DNA of 64,000 nucleotides from Nigrospora sphaerica (taxonomy: Eukaryota > Ascomycota > Sordariomycetes > Amphisphaeriales > Apiosporaceae): the NCBI GenBank assembly GCA_018287875.1, contig JAGVVL010000009.1:434001-498000 (forward strand), in the 5' to 3' direction. A program made the translations under genes and the position numbers. The notes under the pieces were generated by a model that worked only from the letters and a program-made list of their open reading frames with translations, did no database searches and was not told where the DNA came from. Below are positions 1 through 11,085 of this stretch, piece after piece. The first letter of the stretch is position 1; each line of letters opens with the position of its first letter.

Positions 1-633
1 TTCAAATGTGGCTTTGTCGGTCGATCCGGGGAATACACGAGCTAGCTTGACGCCTCGCTGCGTGTATGCCGCGAGGATTTGCACCCGATCCTCGCGCTGA
101 AATCGAGCCTTCTGTACCGGCGCCGTCCCTTCCTTAGCCCATCCCTTTCGTCGAAATACGCACGGCTTATCGATGCCCGACTCGTCTATGAACACTAAAT
201 GGTATGACCGGCAGCCTGCCATCTTGAGTCTGTATTGATAGAAGTGTCGCAGCTCGGGCTTCTGCTGTTGCGCGACACGGCGCATCGTCTTCCAGGTCAT
301 TCGGTCGGCCTGCAGCGCCCGGGTGATGCTCGTCACCGAGACGTCTTCGTCAAACTTGTCGCGGACAAAAGCGACCATCTCACGCCGCACCATATCAGGT
401 TCTTTTATAAGCTGGCTACAAAGCGCATCGCGTATCACGGGGGTAATCGTAGGGTCCGGGCCGGTGCGGCTCGAAGGAACGGTCGTGGTGCCGAATCGGG
501 AGTGCGTCGATCGGGCGCGGCGAACGGCGCGTGTCGTGCAGGGAACACTTTCGGCAATGTCTTCGTTCGAGAATCCGCGGAGGATCATAGAGAGGATCTG
601 CTCGTGATGAACTTTGGATAGCCGGGGCGCCAT
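1..633 (-). CDS. Tc1/mariner (IS630-type) transposase, C-terminus outside window
   Basis: Reading the minus strand from the ATG at 631-633 gives 211 open codons up to the window edge. The first 120 or so residues form an HTH region with a basic stretch (motif RAVRRARSTHSRFG). Around residue 148 comes the first catalytic aspartate in the motif FIDESG, followed by the RRKGW...APVQ pattern of Tc1/IS630 transposases. It is clearly related to the transposases at 16788 and 50483 but belongs to another subfamily. The second aspartate and the glutamate lie beyond base 1, so intactness is unknown. The enzyme would excise and reinsert the element at TA dinucleotides in the nucleus. Confidence 0.8.
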   Translation of the reverse strand, partial: MAPRLSKVHHEQILSMILRGFSNEDIAESVPCTTRAVRRARSTHSRFGTTTVPSSRTGPDPTITPVIRDALCSQLIKEPDMVRREMVAFVRDKFDEDVSVTSITRALQADRMTWKTMRRVAQQQKPELRHFYQYRLKMAGCRSYHLVFIDESGIDKPCVFRRKGWAKEGTAPVQKARFQREDRVQILAAYTQRGVKLARVFPGSTDKATFE

Positions 634-897
634 AATAATGCTTTTGATGCTTACGCGCTTTCTAGACTTGTCAGAGTCCGGAAGCGGCTGGCGAACAAGG
701 AAGAAAAACGGTGCCGCAACTAGGTGGTCAGCGCTGTGAGTCATCTTTGGAATGGACCTGAAACCAGCCGCTGTTAGGCGGTGGTCAGCAGCAGTACCTC
801 CCGCTACTAGCGCCGCACTGTCCATAAGCTTACCCCGGGCCCCACATTCCATAAAAGTCCATTTTTTGGACCTGGACGCTGAACATGAACCCCACTG
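1..897 (-). mobile_element. Tc1-like DNA transposon, cut by window edge
   Basis: The element runs off the left edge. Its right end is placed at 897 because the reverse strand there starts CAGTGGGGTTCATGTTCAGC, a Tc1-type terminus, next to a TA at 898-899. The transposase reads inward on the minus strand from 633. The other end is outside the window, so the TIR pair and target duplication cannot be confirmed. The MITE at 39689-40056 has a similar terminus. Confidence 0.6.
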
Positions 898-899
898 TA

Positions 900-1748
900 G
901 CGATAGACTTCATTTCTATACAAAACTTTCGTTAGTCACGAATATTTCACTTGGGTACATAACTTCTGAATTGATCGTATTATCGGATCAAACTGAGGTT
1001 CCAGCTAAGCTATGTGACATAATTCTTGAATCTATCCATCCCACTCAGCCCTCCTGGACCTCTTTCACCTGTTGTGACAAAGGGAGTCGAAGGCAGAAGG
1101 CGGGCATGCGTGCGGAAGAATGAACGAAACCACCCAGGGGCGTTAAAAAATAAGCGAAAGACTCCAGGACCTGTCTCTCAATATGCCCACTTAAGGTAAA
1201 ACGCGAGGATTTGATGCCCACTCTTGATATTACGTATGTATGTATATACTGTATCTACGCATACGTGTACGTGCATATTGGCAGGGTCGAGTAACCAAGG
1301 TCGAGCGTCCGATTAGTGAAATAACTCATTAGCGGAAGAAACGGAGGAGAAGAAAGAAGCGCCGTCTCTTGAGGGTGTGCAGAACGGCAGTCGGACAGGC
1401 GGGGCAGGTGATGTACACGAACCAAAGCGACCAAAACCAGAGCAGGGTCGTTTTGGGCACCATAGCGGCTGTATCACCTCACCTACAGGGCTGGGCTCCA
1501 CTGTCGACGCCGGAATGGACAGCGGCCAAGGTGGGAACTGAGCCACTTCCGACCCAGCGCGGGGTGCGTCGCTTCCAACTCAGCCTCTCGTGCGCAACCT
1601 CTCCCGCTACAACGACGTCCAGGCAATATCAACACTTAGTCGCCTTTGAACCCGGCGTGGGGCAACTATTTCAGCATGGGCGCCGCAACGAGCATCACGC
1701 CGACTATCGTACGGCCTAGAAGCCGATTCCGTCAACCCTAGCGCGACC
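900..1748. other. No supported gene
   Basis: Only short overlapping ORFs without recognisable motifs occur here, on both strands. A TGTATG-rich AT stretch lies near 1230-1270. The last 200 bases may be the 5' region of the MADS-like ORF that begins at 1749, but no promoter element is convincing. Confidence 0.4.
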
Positions 1749-1919
1749 ATGGCCCATAGCAAGGGCCAGAAGGACAAGATTCGGAAGAGCGGCCTGTCTC
1801 TTCGGAACAAAGCAATCAAGCTGGGCCAACAGTGTGATGTCTTCAGCGTGCTCGCGTACTGGAACCCAACGCATAAGAGGATGGAGGCGGTGATGCATCT
1901 CCCGCGCGGCCAGACATTA

Positions 1920-3779
1920 AGTTAGAGGACCCCCATTTGGCCCCCCCCCACATTTGGCCCCCCTTAGCTTAATCGTACGAAAATCAACCTTGCTACTTCA
2001 ACCGACTACATATTCCTAATTCATAACAACCAGGATACAAGAACCAGCCTCACTTAGGCTTTCGCTATCGCTCTCTTGATCTAGACCACTTTCAGCCTCC
2101 CCGACCGCCAATTGAGCTCGGTAGATGTCTTCGATGTTCGCGAACTTCGAATTAGGGCTCAAATCTACCTTCTTCCTCTTCCTTAGTTTCATAGTCTCAA
2201 TCCTAGCTTCGAGAGCCTGAATTTGCCTTTGCGCAGTAGCTAATTGGACATTATTCTCATCAAAGGCCTTTTGGATCTTCCGGAAGAGTAACCGTTATGT
2301 GGTTGAGTGTTCCGCTAGCTGGTTCGAAAGTTGTACTTGATCCTTAAAGTCTGACGTCTTCTTTAGAGTCGACTAAACCACTGTAGAAGTATGGGATCTC
2401 TTTAGGGGTGTTAAGAAGGCTCTGTTCGAGTAGGATTACTTTAATTTTGTTGTATCGGGTGTTGTTTGGTGTGTATTTTAAACTAGATTCCGGCTTAGAA
2501 GCGGTTTGGCCATACTCACTAGCTAAAGACCGGCTGCTTTCCACCCATTCCGGATATTCTGACTAGTAAGCCCGGCTAAACGAGCCTTCTAATAGCAGGT
2601 AAGGAAATTTCGCTTGCCAACTACTGTTGAGTCCGTTAATTAAGTTAGAAATCCGAGCTTTTTCCGGTACGCCGATTTTAAAGAACTGAAAACGGCTAGA
2701 TCGAGAGGTTAAAGAACGTGAGAGGTATGAGGAGGCAAGAAAAGAAGATATATCCTATGCGAGAAGCATTGGAACATAAAATCAGTGGTTATGTGGCTGC
2801 CATGGCCGTCCATAACGAGTAGGCGGTGCTCGGAAGGGTCCCCGGGGGCGGTATTCGGGATAAAGACTTTCTCGAGCCACTCGAGCGCTGTTTAGTCTGT
2901 AATCCATCCGTTTTCAGTTGCAGTGAACTGCTAGCCTCCGAAATGGCTTAAATCGAGCGGAAACCATTGCTGTTGAACTGTCTTGCCCTTAAAAATGACC
3001 AAGGGGGGAAGGGCATGGGCTTAAGTGGAGATGCATTCAACGAAGGAGGTCTAAGCACGAGAACCAGGCTGTTTCTTTCGGACTGAGCGTTTTTCTGAAC
3101 CTCCAAGTACTAGACCGTTCGATCCAGCACCTTCTAGGAGTCCTGCTTCATCCATGTTGTAGCGGTTAGCCGGCTTCACCTTCCGGATCTCCGGTAGCTG
3201 AAGATATCGGAACCACGAGCGAATTACCTCGACTGAGGCGCCATTAACACGCTGCGAGTCGATAGACCGGCTCTTCTAGACCTGTATAGCTGGGTTCCTG
3301 CGTAGGAAGGCCTGTAGCCACCTCTTTCCGAGTGGCTCGCTGTCGCCTTGAGCCCGGAGGATACGTTCGGCGAACTCCTTAACTTGGGCATGTGAAGGCG
3401 GAAGCCCTAGGGCAGCTTGGGTTAGGATCCAAGTCGTAAGTAGCTCTTCCTGGACTGGTCTAAGCCTCTGCTAGTATGCGAAGGCTTCTAACCTGCGTTG
3501 ATGCCCTTTAATTCGGTTTCGAAGTGTCGACCTTGGTATCCCATATTCTTAAGCGGATTAATGGATTGAAGCTCCACTAGCGACGGCATCGAGAGCACCT
3601 TGTAGATCTTGTTCGTTATATGGCTTCATCTTTATTTATTATACTTCTAAATTAAATTATAGCTAATTCGAAGTAAAATTGGCGAAGAAATAGAAGATAT
3701 TAATTCGGGTGGCTGGGATGGCGGTGAATATTTTGGGGGGGCCAAATGTGGGGGGGGGCCAAATGGGGGTCCTCGAACT
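1920..3779 (-). mobile_element. pogo/Fot1-like DNA transposon, decayed copy 1
   Basis: The element is 1860 bp with TIRs of about 45 bp (start AGTTAGAGGACCCCCATTTG, end reverse-complementary), flanked by TA at 1918-1919 and 3780-3781. Length and termini match the intact copies at 25714 and 61802. It lies in opposite orientation to them and inside a MADS-like reading frame. The terminus differs from the other copies (AGTTAGAGG against AGTTCGAGG). Confidence 0.9.
2016..3629 (-). pseudogene. pogo/Fot1-like transposase remnant
   Basis: The reverse strand from the ATG at 3629 aligns along its whole length with the 537-residue transposase at 25865, ending at a TAG at 2016. Stops appear within the first 30 codons: glutamine and arginine codons of the intact copy are TAA here. 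Further stops and small indels follow. The psq-type HTH, the CENP-B-like DNA-binding region and the DDE core can all be traced but none is in one open frame. This copy could only move in trans. Confidence 0.85.
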
Positions 3780-3852
3780 TACCTGACATGAACAGACTGG
3801 TTTGTGTTCTCCCCGACGGTCCTCTTCATCGGCCGGTGGCTGACAGCAATAG

Positions 3853-4690
3853 CTACGCCGGCTAGCAACCGACGACGCTCGTTCTCGAGCAGGAGCTCGC
3901 GTGACCCGATCAAGCGCCGCCGCCCAACCAGTTGAGCCCGAGCACGCGCGGGTCGCCGACCATGCCCTGAATGCCGGCGACGAACCAATAGTCGACCCCG
4001 ATGCGAACGCTGATTCCGACATGGACGCCGAGTACGAAACCGACCCCGACTACAATCCAGGCGTGGTCGCTGTTTCAGGCCCCGTGTCGGCCTACGATGA
4101 CTTTCCTAACGATGAGGGCGTTACCGCGGGTACCGACAACCCCCGAAGCAGACAGCGAAGGCTCTTGCACCAGAGGCTTATGCAGCAGAGGCCCATGCAA
4201 CAAGAACAGAGAGGTAGGCACGGCCAGGGTTGAATCTAGGGCCGTCAGAGCATGGATTGCTAACCATTGTCTCGCAGAACATCAACCGGTCGTCAGCCAG
4301 CCTTCCAACGCCGCATCGAGCGATACGATCAACAATGCGACGCAATCGGTACCATCAAGAAAGCATACTCCCGACAGCAGAGGTGGACTTCTGCGGTCGG
4401 GCGTAAGTAGAAAATACCGGCGACCGCTACGACGGCAATCGGTATCGCTCGCGTCCCTTGAGCCGACGGGACGGCAGCGCATGGCCGTGGATGGATTCGG
4501 TTGCCCAAGACCGCCGGCTGCAGGGGCAGACCTACGGAGAGGGGAGACGGGGCTGGCGTGTAGGCCCATGCAGACGTTTGCGGCTGGCCGGCGGCCTCGG
4601 GTTAGGATGCAGCGAGATCAGGTAGTGAAGATTCTCAGCTTGTTCGACGAGCTGAGCACAGGCTTAGAAAACGTTCAGTTTGGGTAGGAC
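3853..4690 (+). other. Possible exons of an unidentified gene
   Basis: An open frame from 3853 to 4213 encodes an acidic, proline- and alanine-rich stretch (DADSDMDAEYETDPDYNPG) and then a glutamine-rich basic tail. It is followed by a good fungal intron candidate at 4214-4277 (GTAGGC donor, TTGCTAAC branch, CGCAG acceptor). Downstream reading is ambiguous between two frames. It may be the 3' part of the MADS-like gene broken by the pogo element, or a separate gene. No family was recognised and no start codon is evident. Confidence 0.25.
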
Positions 4691-5206
4691 CCATCTCTAA
4701 GTAGGACGTATAACTATGAAACGCTTTGTTCTTTTTGGAGTTGGGTCTCGCCGACTATATGCTCATGAATGGGTACCACTTCATGCCACGGACTACAAGC
4801 TCGTGGCCGACAGGTCTCGTACTGACGGTGGTGTACGAAGCCCAAAATCTTCCATCGCGCCCTACCGTCATGCTGATGGCCAGGTCATCGAACGGTCAGT
4901 GCGGCCATGAGTTGGATCGTCCACACGACCGATGTCGACAGATTAGTCGCCTAGAAGGACTTTTTTTCATGGTTGTCGCCCTGACTGCCACAGAGTTATG
5001 GCTTGCCACTGGTGTGATAAATAGTCAGATACGAAAGCCGCCGTATCTTTCAAACATTCATTTCTCTCCCTCCAAGACCTCGATGGCGGCTGCAACAACA
5101 CAACCATGGCCCACGTGCTGGGTGGTCTCCGCTGCATCGTATCCCTCTTTTCTACCGGTATTCCATCATCGCCGAACCCGAGGTTCTAAGATAGAGTCAC
5201 CAAGAT

Positions 5207-5946
5207 CTACGGCTGAGCCCACAAACCGTCGTCCTGAATATCCTCTTCGCTACGCGTGGCTACCCCCCGCTCGAATACCGCCTTGACCTGCGATAACCAG
5301 CCCATGAGCCGCTTCATCTGCTGTTGCAACCTAGTCGCACCGTGTGAGAAAGAAGGGACGATGACGGACAATCCAGAACTTACATGCGCTCTATCTTTTG
5401 CGTGCTACGGAACACAGAACGGTCAGCTCGGCCCCTTCCTAGGGTTCAGACAACCTACAAATTCTGAATGCTGCGAGAGTCGCCGATTACGCTGAGCGAA
5501 TGCGGTTAACGGGTTCGGGTCGACTTACGCCTGGCCGCAACGGTCCAGTTCGGCTTCTTGGCCACTAAACCGATGCGAAAGTTCGTGGAGCTCGTGCAGG
5601 ATCATATCGAGTTTTCGGGACACGTCGGTGGCACCGTGGGAAGATCTGTATCTCCATCAGCACAACCTTCGCCTGGGGCCCAGAGAAGGGAAGGCTCATA
5701 CGTGGGCGACGGGCCGAAGAGGCCGTCCCCGAACCCCTCCTGATCGCCATCGTACAGGCCAGGGACGGCCGGTAAAGACAGGTGAGGCTGGGAGGTTGGT
5801 GCTGGCACGGGACGAGACGAGGCGGGCACGGATACAGGCGCAGCGGTCGAGAAAGCTATACCCTCGCCCTTAGCACTGTAGCCAGCCGACCTACGAACGT
5901 GCCGCGAAGGGCCCTGGCGCTGACCACTGTACTTCTGAGAGCTCAT
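5207..5946 (-). CDS. Spliced coiled-coil protein, 4 exons (168 aa)
   Basis: This gene appears only after splicing. Exons on the minus strand are 5946-5702, 5645-5529, 5404-5384 (a 21-nt micro-exon) and 5330-5207. The introns are 56, 124 and 53 bp, with GTATGA or GTAAGT donors, AG acceptors and mostly visible CTGAC/CTGAT branch sites. Reading frame is kept across all three junctions, to TAG at 5207-5209. The N-terminal 80 residues are low-complexity and Pro/Ser/Gly-rich. Residues from about 90 to 150 are amphipathic and heptad-like (LDMILHELHELSHRFSGQEA, then MLQQQMKRLMGWLSQV), suggesting a coiled coil. No signal peptide or membrane segment is visible. The exon pattern matches the gene ending at 25526. 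Function unknown; transcript data would settle the model. Confidence 0.55.
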
Positions 5947-6189
5947 ATTGTCTGTGGAAGGGTTCCAGGCAGAGAAGAAACAGAAATATGAGCTGGAAGT
6001 TCTCTAAGGGTGACAAAACATGGCTGACGATTGTCTACCATAAGCTTAATATAGGAATCGATTCAGTACATACGCTCCTCCGGTGGAACTAGGCAAAGAT
6101 TAAGCCAGAAACGATTAGCCATAGGTCCTTCCTGAAAGATTGCGTCCCGGGTGTATTACTCTGCCCACGTTCGAACAGGCACATCGCAC

Positions 6190-8420
6190 CTACAATAGGA
6201 GTAGCGGGTGGGATACAAAAGAACAGCAAGAACGAGCTGAGAACGGCCGGAAAGAACTATGGCGGAGTGGATGTTGCCACGGACAGAAGCTATGGAGGAC
6301 AAAAGTTACTACTAGAAGACTCTGCGAAGGGCAGAAGCTACAGCATACTGAAAGAAGCTGCCACGGACAGAAGCTGTTACGGGTGGAAGCTGCTATGGGC
6401 GGAAGCTTCGACTGGTGGATATTATCACGGGAAGAAGCTACTACTACAGAAGCTGCACAGACAAAGGCTGCACAGGTGGGTGCTGCGACGGCGTCAATGT
6501 TGGCATAGATAGAAATTGCTACTAACAGAAGCTGGCAAGGACACAAGCTACGATTGAAGAACCTGCTACTGAAAGCAGATGTGACGGATGAATGTTGCCA
6601 CAGGTAGAATCTGCGACGGCTAAGAGTTTCGCCGGAAAACAGGATGGTATGAAACAGAGCAAGCTCAAACAGGACAGGCGTCCAGCCAGTTCCAGGCCTA
6701 AATCTCGCCCATCGCATGCCAAACAAAAGGGTCTTTCGGCGCGGGCGACCGGGAGCTGGTACGGTACCGACACCGGAGCAAAACACAAGGAACGAAACAG
6801 AGGAAGCAGAAAAGAAACCTTCGCAGCAACAGCGCCCTTAAAACCACCGTCAAGCAGGAGCCGGCGCAGACGGCAGGTGCGAGATGGTACGTTTTGTGCC
6901 CAAGACTGAAAGCTGATACAGGCATATGCAGGGGGGTCTAAGATGAAGCAAGAAGCGGACAAAGAAGGAAGTGGACGAGACCATACCGGCCGCACTGCCC
7001 TACGAGCGCCAAGCACCGCTAGACACAGCCCATGGCCACACGTCATAACAGATGCGATCCAGAACGCCCACAACCAACATGGGATGGCTGTGTGTGGGCA
7101 GGATCGGCAGCTGAGGTCAGACGCGGCGTGGTGTACATTAGCATGTGAGCAGGAAGCAGATGAAGCAGAAGCGGACGCAGTGGGAACGGGAGGGAGCAGT
7201 AAGCAGTCGAAGCAGGAAGCAGTAACCAGACGAAGTAGGAACGGGAAGAAGCAGGAAACAGAAACCATTCGAAGCAGGAACAAGACAAAGGATGCGGAAG
7301 CAGGAAGTGGACGGAGTAGGAAGAGTGGAGTATGCTCGACCCGGTCGGCGCCCGTACGAAATGAAGCCGCGTCAGAAGTAGCACCAGGCCCCATCCGCCG
7401 CCGTTTAAGAGCCCCAACCACAGCCAAAGAAAGCCAATGAACACGCGTCAGAAGAGACCTGATCCGGAACGGCCACGGCCATAGAAGAAGTAGCAATCAG
7501 CCAAATATAGGCAGTGGACGGAGCAGGAACCAGAGGAAGCAGGAGCCAGTTGAAACAGGAAGCAGGAACCAGTTAAAGCAGGAAATTGCTCCAGGCCGCA
7601 TCTGCCGCTGTCCCGACAGTGCCAGGCACAGCCCAAAACAGCTAACGAGCATGCATTAGAATGGACCACACCCAGACCGGCCACTGCCCAACCAGGAGGG
7701 CCAGGAGGGCCATGCTGGGTGCGAGTCGGGGACCGGAACCAGACGCAGCGCGGCATAAGCAGAACGCGCGCAAAAAGTAGATGAAGAACGAAGTGAGGCA
7801 GAAGCAGATGAAGCAGAAGCAGGCAAAGCAGAAGAGTGGAGTACGCCGGATTCGGTCCGCGCCCACGAGGGGATGCACACACCGAAGCTGATCCAGGCCC
7901 TCTCTGTCGGGCTATGCTAAAAGAGCCAGGCACAGCCAGAAACAGCGAACGAGCATGCGTCACAATAGACCCGACCGAAAATGGCCGCAGCCCAATCGGA
8001 AGGGCCATACGTGGGACAGCATCAACAGCGGGCATCGGACACAGCGCGGCCTACAAGCAGACGCGAGCAGCAAACCCCGCTGGGCACAAACTCCTAGACG
8101 CGGTGGCACGCCCACAATGGCACCCAGCTGGTGAAAGTGCACCGAGCCCAAGCGGGTGCATACACGTTGAGGGAGAGGTCGGTATACGCAGGCTGGCATA
8201 GAGAAGGCCGTCGATAGAGACAAACAGCAGCACAGATAAGCCCGGCGTCGCAAGAGGCTCGGTCGCTACTATATACCACAAGGCATCCAGGACGGCAACC
8301 ATCAATCCGGTGAGGCAAAAAAAAGGAACAGAAATGGAGCTCAAGGAATTGACCGACGAAATGATAATGTAGCGCAATGATGAGCCGAGCACGGCTACAG
8401 ACATACAGACATACAGACAT
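6190..8420 (-). repeat. Purine-rich long repeat, copy C1
   Basis: The stretch is dominated by imperfect units such as GGAAGCAGAAGCAGACG and GGACAGAAGCTGCTACGG. The order of sub-blocks matches, in reverse complement, the segment 46660-48276 (C2). Long ORFs occur on both strands (for example 6522-7496) because of the biased composition; their products are Ser/Cys/Leu-rich without domain signatures, so I do not call genes. Its right end adjoins the inverted arm at 8421-8545, suggesting an old non-autonomous element. It contains the sequence resembling an empty target of element B near 6494-6512. Confidence 0.7.
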
Positions 8421-8882
8421 ACAGCCATCCGCGAAATCAGTGTCCTCTGGTTTACTCTCTTATTTTTTGATGCATAGGCCACAATTGGCACTCTTGGCGC
8501 TAACCATGTACCTGGAATACTTCGCCTGTACTGTACATGGATTTGACACGTAGGCGTCCCATTTCTGGCCCCAAATGTAGCATACACAGGTCTAACAGAC
8601 CTCCATATACACAAGCAAACCTCCCATTAATGACCCGTACCGTTTTCTTTCGACAGGCACAGTACATACGCCCCATTAATGAAAGGTTTAATGTAATCTA
8701 TAGGGGGCTGCCAACCCTCTGTACAATACATCAAGAGCTAGAAATGGAATGCTTACATGTCAGATCCATGTACACTACGTCCAAGGTACTCAGGGTACAT
8801 GGTCAGCGCCAAGAGTGCCGATTGTGGCCTGTGCACTAAAAAATAAGAGAGTGAACTAGAGGACACTGATTTCGCGGATGGC
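8421..8882. repeat. Pair of inverted arms of a repeat family
   Basis: Bases 8421-8545 and 8752-8882 are inverted copies of each other. Both contain CCATCCGCGAAATCAGTGTC, then a TTACTCTCTTATTTTTT-like stretch, then TTGGCGCT(A/G)ACCATGTAC. The same arm occurs at 40089-40210, 40327-40449 and 40620-40720. The (CAGACATA) repeats abut the outer side of both arms. The 200 bases between the arms show no gene. Confidence 0.75.
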
Positions 8883-8886
8883 GGTA

Positions 8887-9006
8887 CAGACATACAGACA
8901 TACAGACATACAGACATACAGACATACAGACATACAGACATACAGACATACAGACATACAGACATACAGACATACAGACATACAGACATACAGACATACA
9001 GACATA
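8887..9006 (+). repeat. (CAGACATA)15 microsatellite
   Basis: Fifteen perfect copies of an 8-bp unit in 120 bp directly follow the inverted arm ending at 8882. Three more units lie at 8397-8420, beside the other arm. Confidence 0.97.
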
Positions 9007-9291
9007 AAGAACACACGGAGCAGTTGCAGCCACCCAGCCCAAACAGAATGGCGGCTACATGGCCCAAGGTGGAAGCTATGTTACACGGTACGAGGAAAGC
9101 CACAGAGGACGAGGAATACTACACGGTAGAAAGCTACACGGCACGAAGATGGGTATTATGGTATGAGCAGTGGCATCACGCCAAGTATATTGCTTGCTCT
9201 CAAACTACCATCAAAACGTCCGGGATAGGAGCGACTCCACAGCCTCGAGGGACACAGCCTTCTGGCTATACTGCATGAAGGTCTCAGACAG

Positions 9292-9590
9292 GAGGTGCTC
9301 AACTGTCGTGGCAAGAGATGCTCTGCCGTCATGGACAGGAGTCTCAACCGCCATGGGGCAGGCGATGCTCGACTGTCGTGGAACAGGAGGTCTCGATTGC
9401 CGTATAAAGAAATACTCGACTGTCGTACACAAGGGATGCTCGACTGTCATGGGACAGGAGACCTTGATTGCCATGGACAAGAGATTACGACTGTCACGGA
9501 CAAGAGATCTCGATTTTCGTGGCAAGAGATGCTTGTCGGTCATGGGCAGGAGTCTTGACCTTCATGAGACAGGAGAGCTCGACTGTCTCA
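9292..9590 (+). repeat. Degenerate ~27-bp minisatellite
   Basis: About eleven imperfect units of the type TGCTCGACTGTCGTGGAACA followed by GGAG. ORFs across it on both strands (for example 9170-10018) are products of the tandem structure and carry no domain. Confidence 0.75.
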
Positions 9591-9737
9591 GAGGGAATGT
9601 GCCACGCCGGAGACACACAACAGAAGAAACAAAAAGCTCGACCCAGGACATCCGCCGTGGGAAGGAGCAGGCCACACGAGGGTCGAACCGAGCACTCTAC
9701 AGGAATGGTAAATCGGTAGGAAGACAACCGACTGGCA

Positions 9738-10620
9738 GAGCCTGTCGTGCCGGGCGACGAATCTGCCTACAGGAGAACCTCGACTGTAAGGGAAGCCTCA
9801 AGAACGCAAGAGAGGATCCATCGACCGCGGTTCATACGGAGAAATCCCGTACGGAGTGCACGTCAGAGTTCGTCGTGCCGGAAGGCGAATCTGCCTACAG
9901 GAGAGTCTCGACTGTAGGGGCCCCCTCGCTAACGCAGGAGAGTCTCGACTGCGACCAAGGCGGACTACCAGGAGCGTATCGACTGTGTGGATCGTGGGCC
10001 CTCCATGGAGGCGCATAGCCCTCGCCTGGTTGTTGCGCCTCGCGGCACGTGTGCGCCAAATGCGTCTCTACATCAGCTCTCCCTACCTCAAGGGAAGTAG
10101 GAAGATTTCCAGCCGGCGCCACGAGGAGGCTGTAGAGTCCGGCTTCGCCCGCCGCCCATGGAGCGTATCCGCTGCATGGTTGTTGCGCCTACCACCGGGA
10201 GCGAATCACCGTATGGATCGTTGGCCAGCCACCAGGGTAAAAGGCGTCTATATGGCTGTCGGCCTACCACCTGAGACGAGGTCTCGGGGCGGATCACTGG
10301 CCTCCCGTGGGGTGCGAACACCCCATGGTTGTTGCGCCTACCACTGGAAGCGAATCGCCGCGTGGATCGTTGGCTGGCTGCCCGCTAAGGCAGCCGTTGG
10401 CCTACCGCCCGGATGCGGATCGTCAGCCCCCATGGAGTGTGCCCACTGCATGGTTGTTGTGCCTACCATCGGGAGCGAATCACCGTATGGGTCGTTGGCC
10501 AGCCACCAGGGTAAAAAGCGTCTCCATGGCTGTCGGCCTACCGCCCGGACGCGGATCGCTGGCCTCCCGTGGGGTGTACACACCCCATGGTTGTTGGCCT
10601 ACCACCCGATGTTCAACGTT
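9738..10620 (+). repeat. Tandem GC-rich repeats of ~80-150 bp
   Basis: Two units sharing CGAATCTGCCTACAGGAGA lie near 9758 and 9890. From 10168 to about 10610 there are three and a half units of 125-155 bp, each starting near CATGGTTGTTG(C/T)GCCTACCA and containing GGATCGTTGGCCAGCCACCA or a variant. Long ORFs here are repeat-driven. From 10620 to 11083 I see no supported gene. Confidence 0.7.
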
Positions 10621-11085
10621 CAACACCGGGCGGATCCTGGGCCAGCTACCACAAGGACCAAGGTCAACTCTGAATGGCAACATACGTCCACTTGGACGGG
10701 CGAACCTGACGGAAGCACAAGGAGGAAAGGAAATCTCCTTCTCTACGGGGACGGCGACCCCCTTATATAGCTGTCTCGCACTAGCGTCGCCGTGCTTTCG
10801 GTGCCCGCCAAGACCTTGGCCGCCGACAGGCCCTAACCTCGTCCAGACACCGAAAGCCTTCCATAACTGACTTCAACTTAGCTGGATCGATTTGACTAGG
10901 TCGACATGGCGGATTCGATTTGGTGTCATGGCCCACTTTTGCTCTGCTCTCCTTCTGGATCGGCCGCCTATCCGGCTCCTGGCACTTATTCAGCTCTTGT
11001 CGCCTGGTTGAGCTTTTGGCCGGGCTGAAAGCTACGGTTCTTGCGCTGACCTGCTTAACAGAGCTCGGCATCTAGTCTGCCATTA

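Larger units (their letters stand above)
1749..3905 (+). pseudogene. MADS-like ORF interrupted by a pogo element
   Basis: From the ATG at 1749 the frame reads a short basic protein with motifs SGLSLRNKAIKLGQQCDVFS and VLAYWNPTHKRMEA. This resembles the core of short fungal MADS-like proteins (basic helix followed by a hydrophobic strand). After 57 codons the frame runs into the TIR of the pogo element at 1920. If that element and one TA are ignored, the frame continues at 3782 (PDMNRL...). It then meets either a stop at about 3848 or a plausible 67-bp intron (GTTTGT donor near 3800, CTGAC branch, TAG acceptor at 3866) leading to a stop at 3903. The MADS assignment comes from pattern recognition only. 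The interruption itself is seen directly. Confidence 0.4.

Noticed and set aside
6522..7496. 324-codon ORF in the C1 repeat, and similar ones in C2
   Set aside because: Composition-driven, present on both strands, no domain, not conserved in frame between C1 and C2 by eye.
8887..9006. CRISPR array
   Set aside because: Head-to-tail 8-bp units without spacers; eukaryotic window.
9856..10770. 304-codon ORF at 10 kb
   Set aside because: Covers tandem GC-rich repeats; unit lengths are not multiples of three and no family motif is seen.
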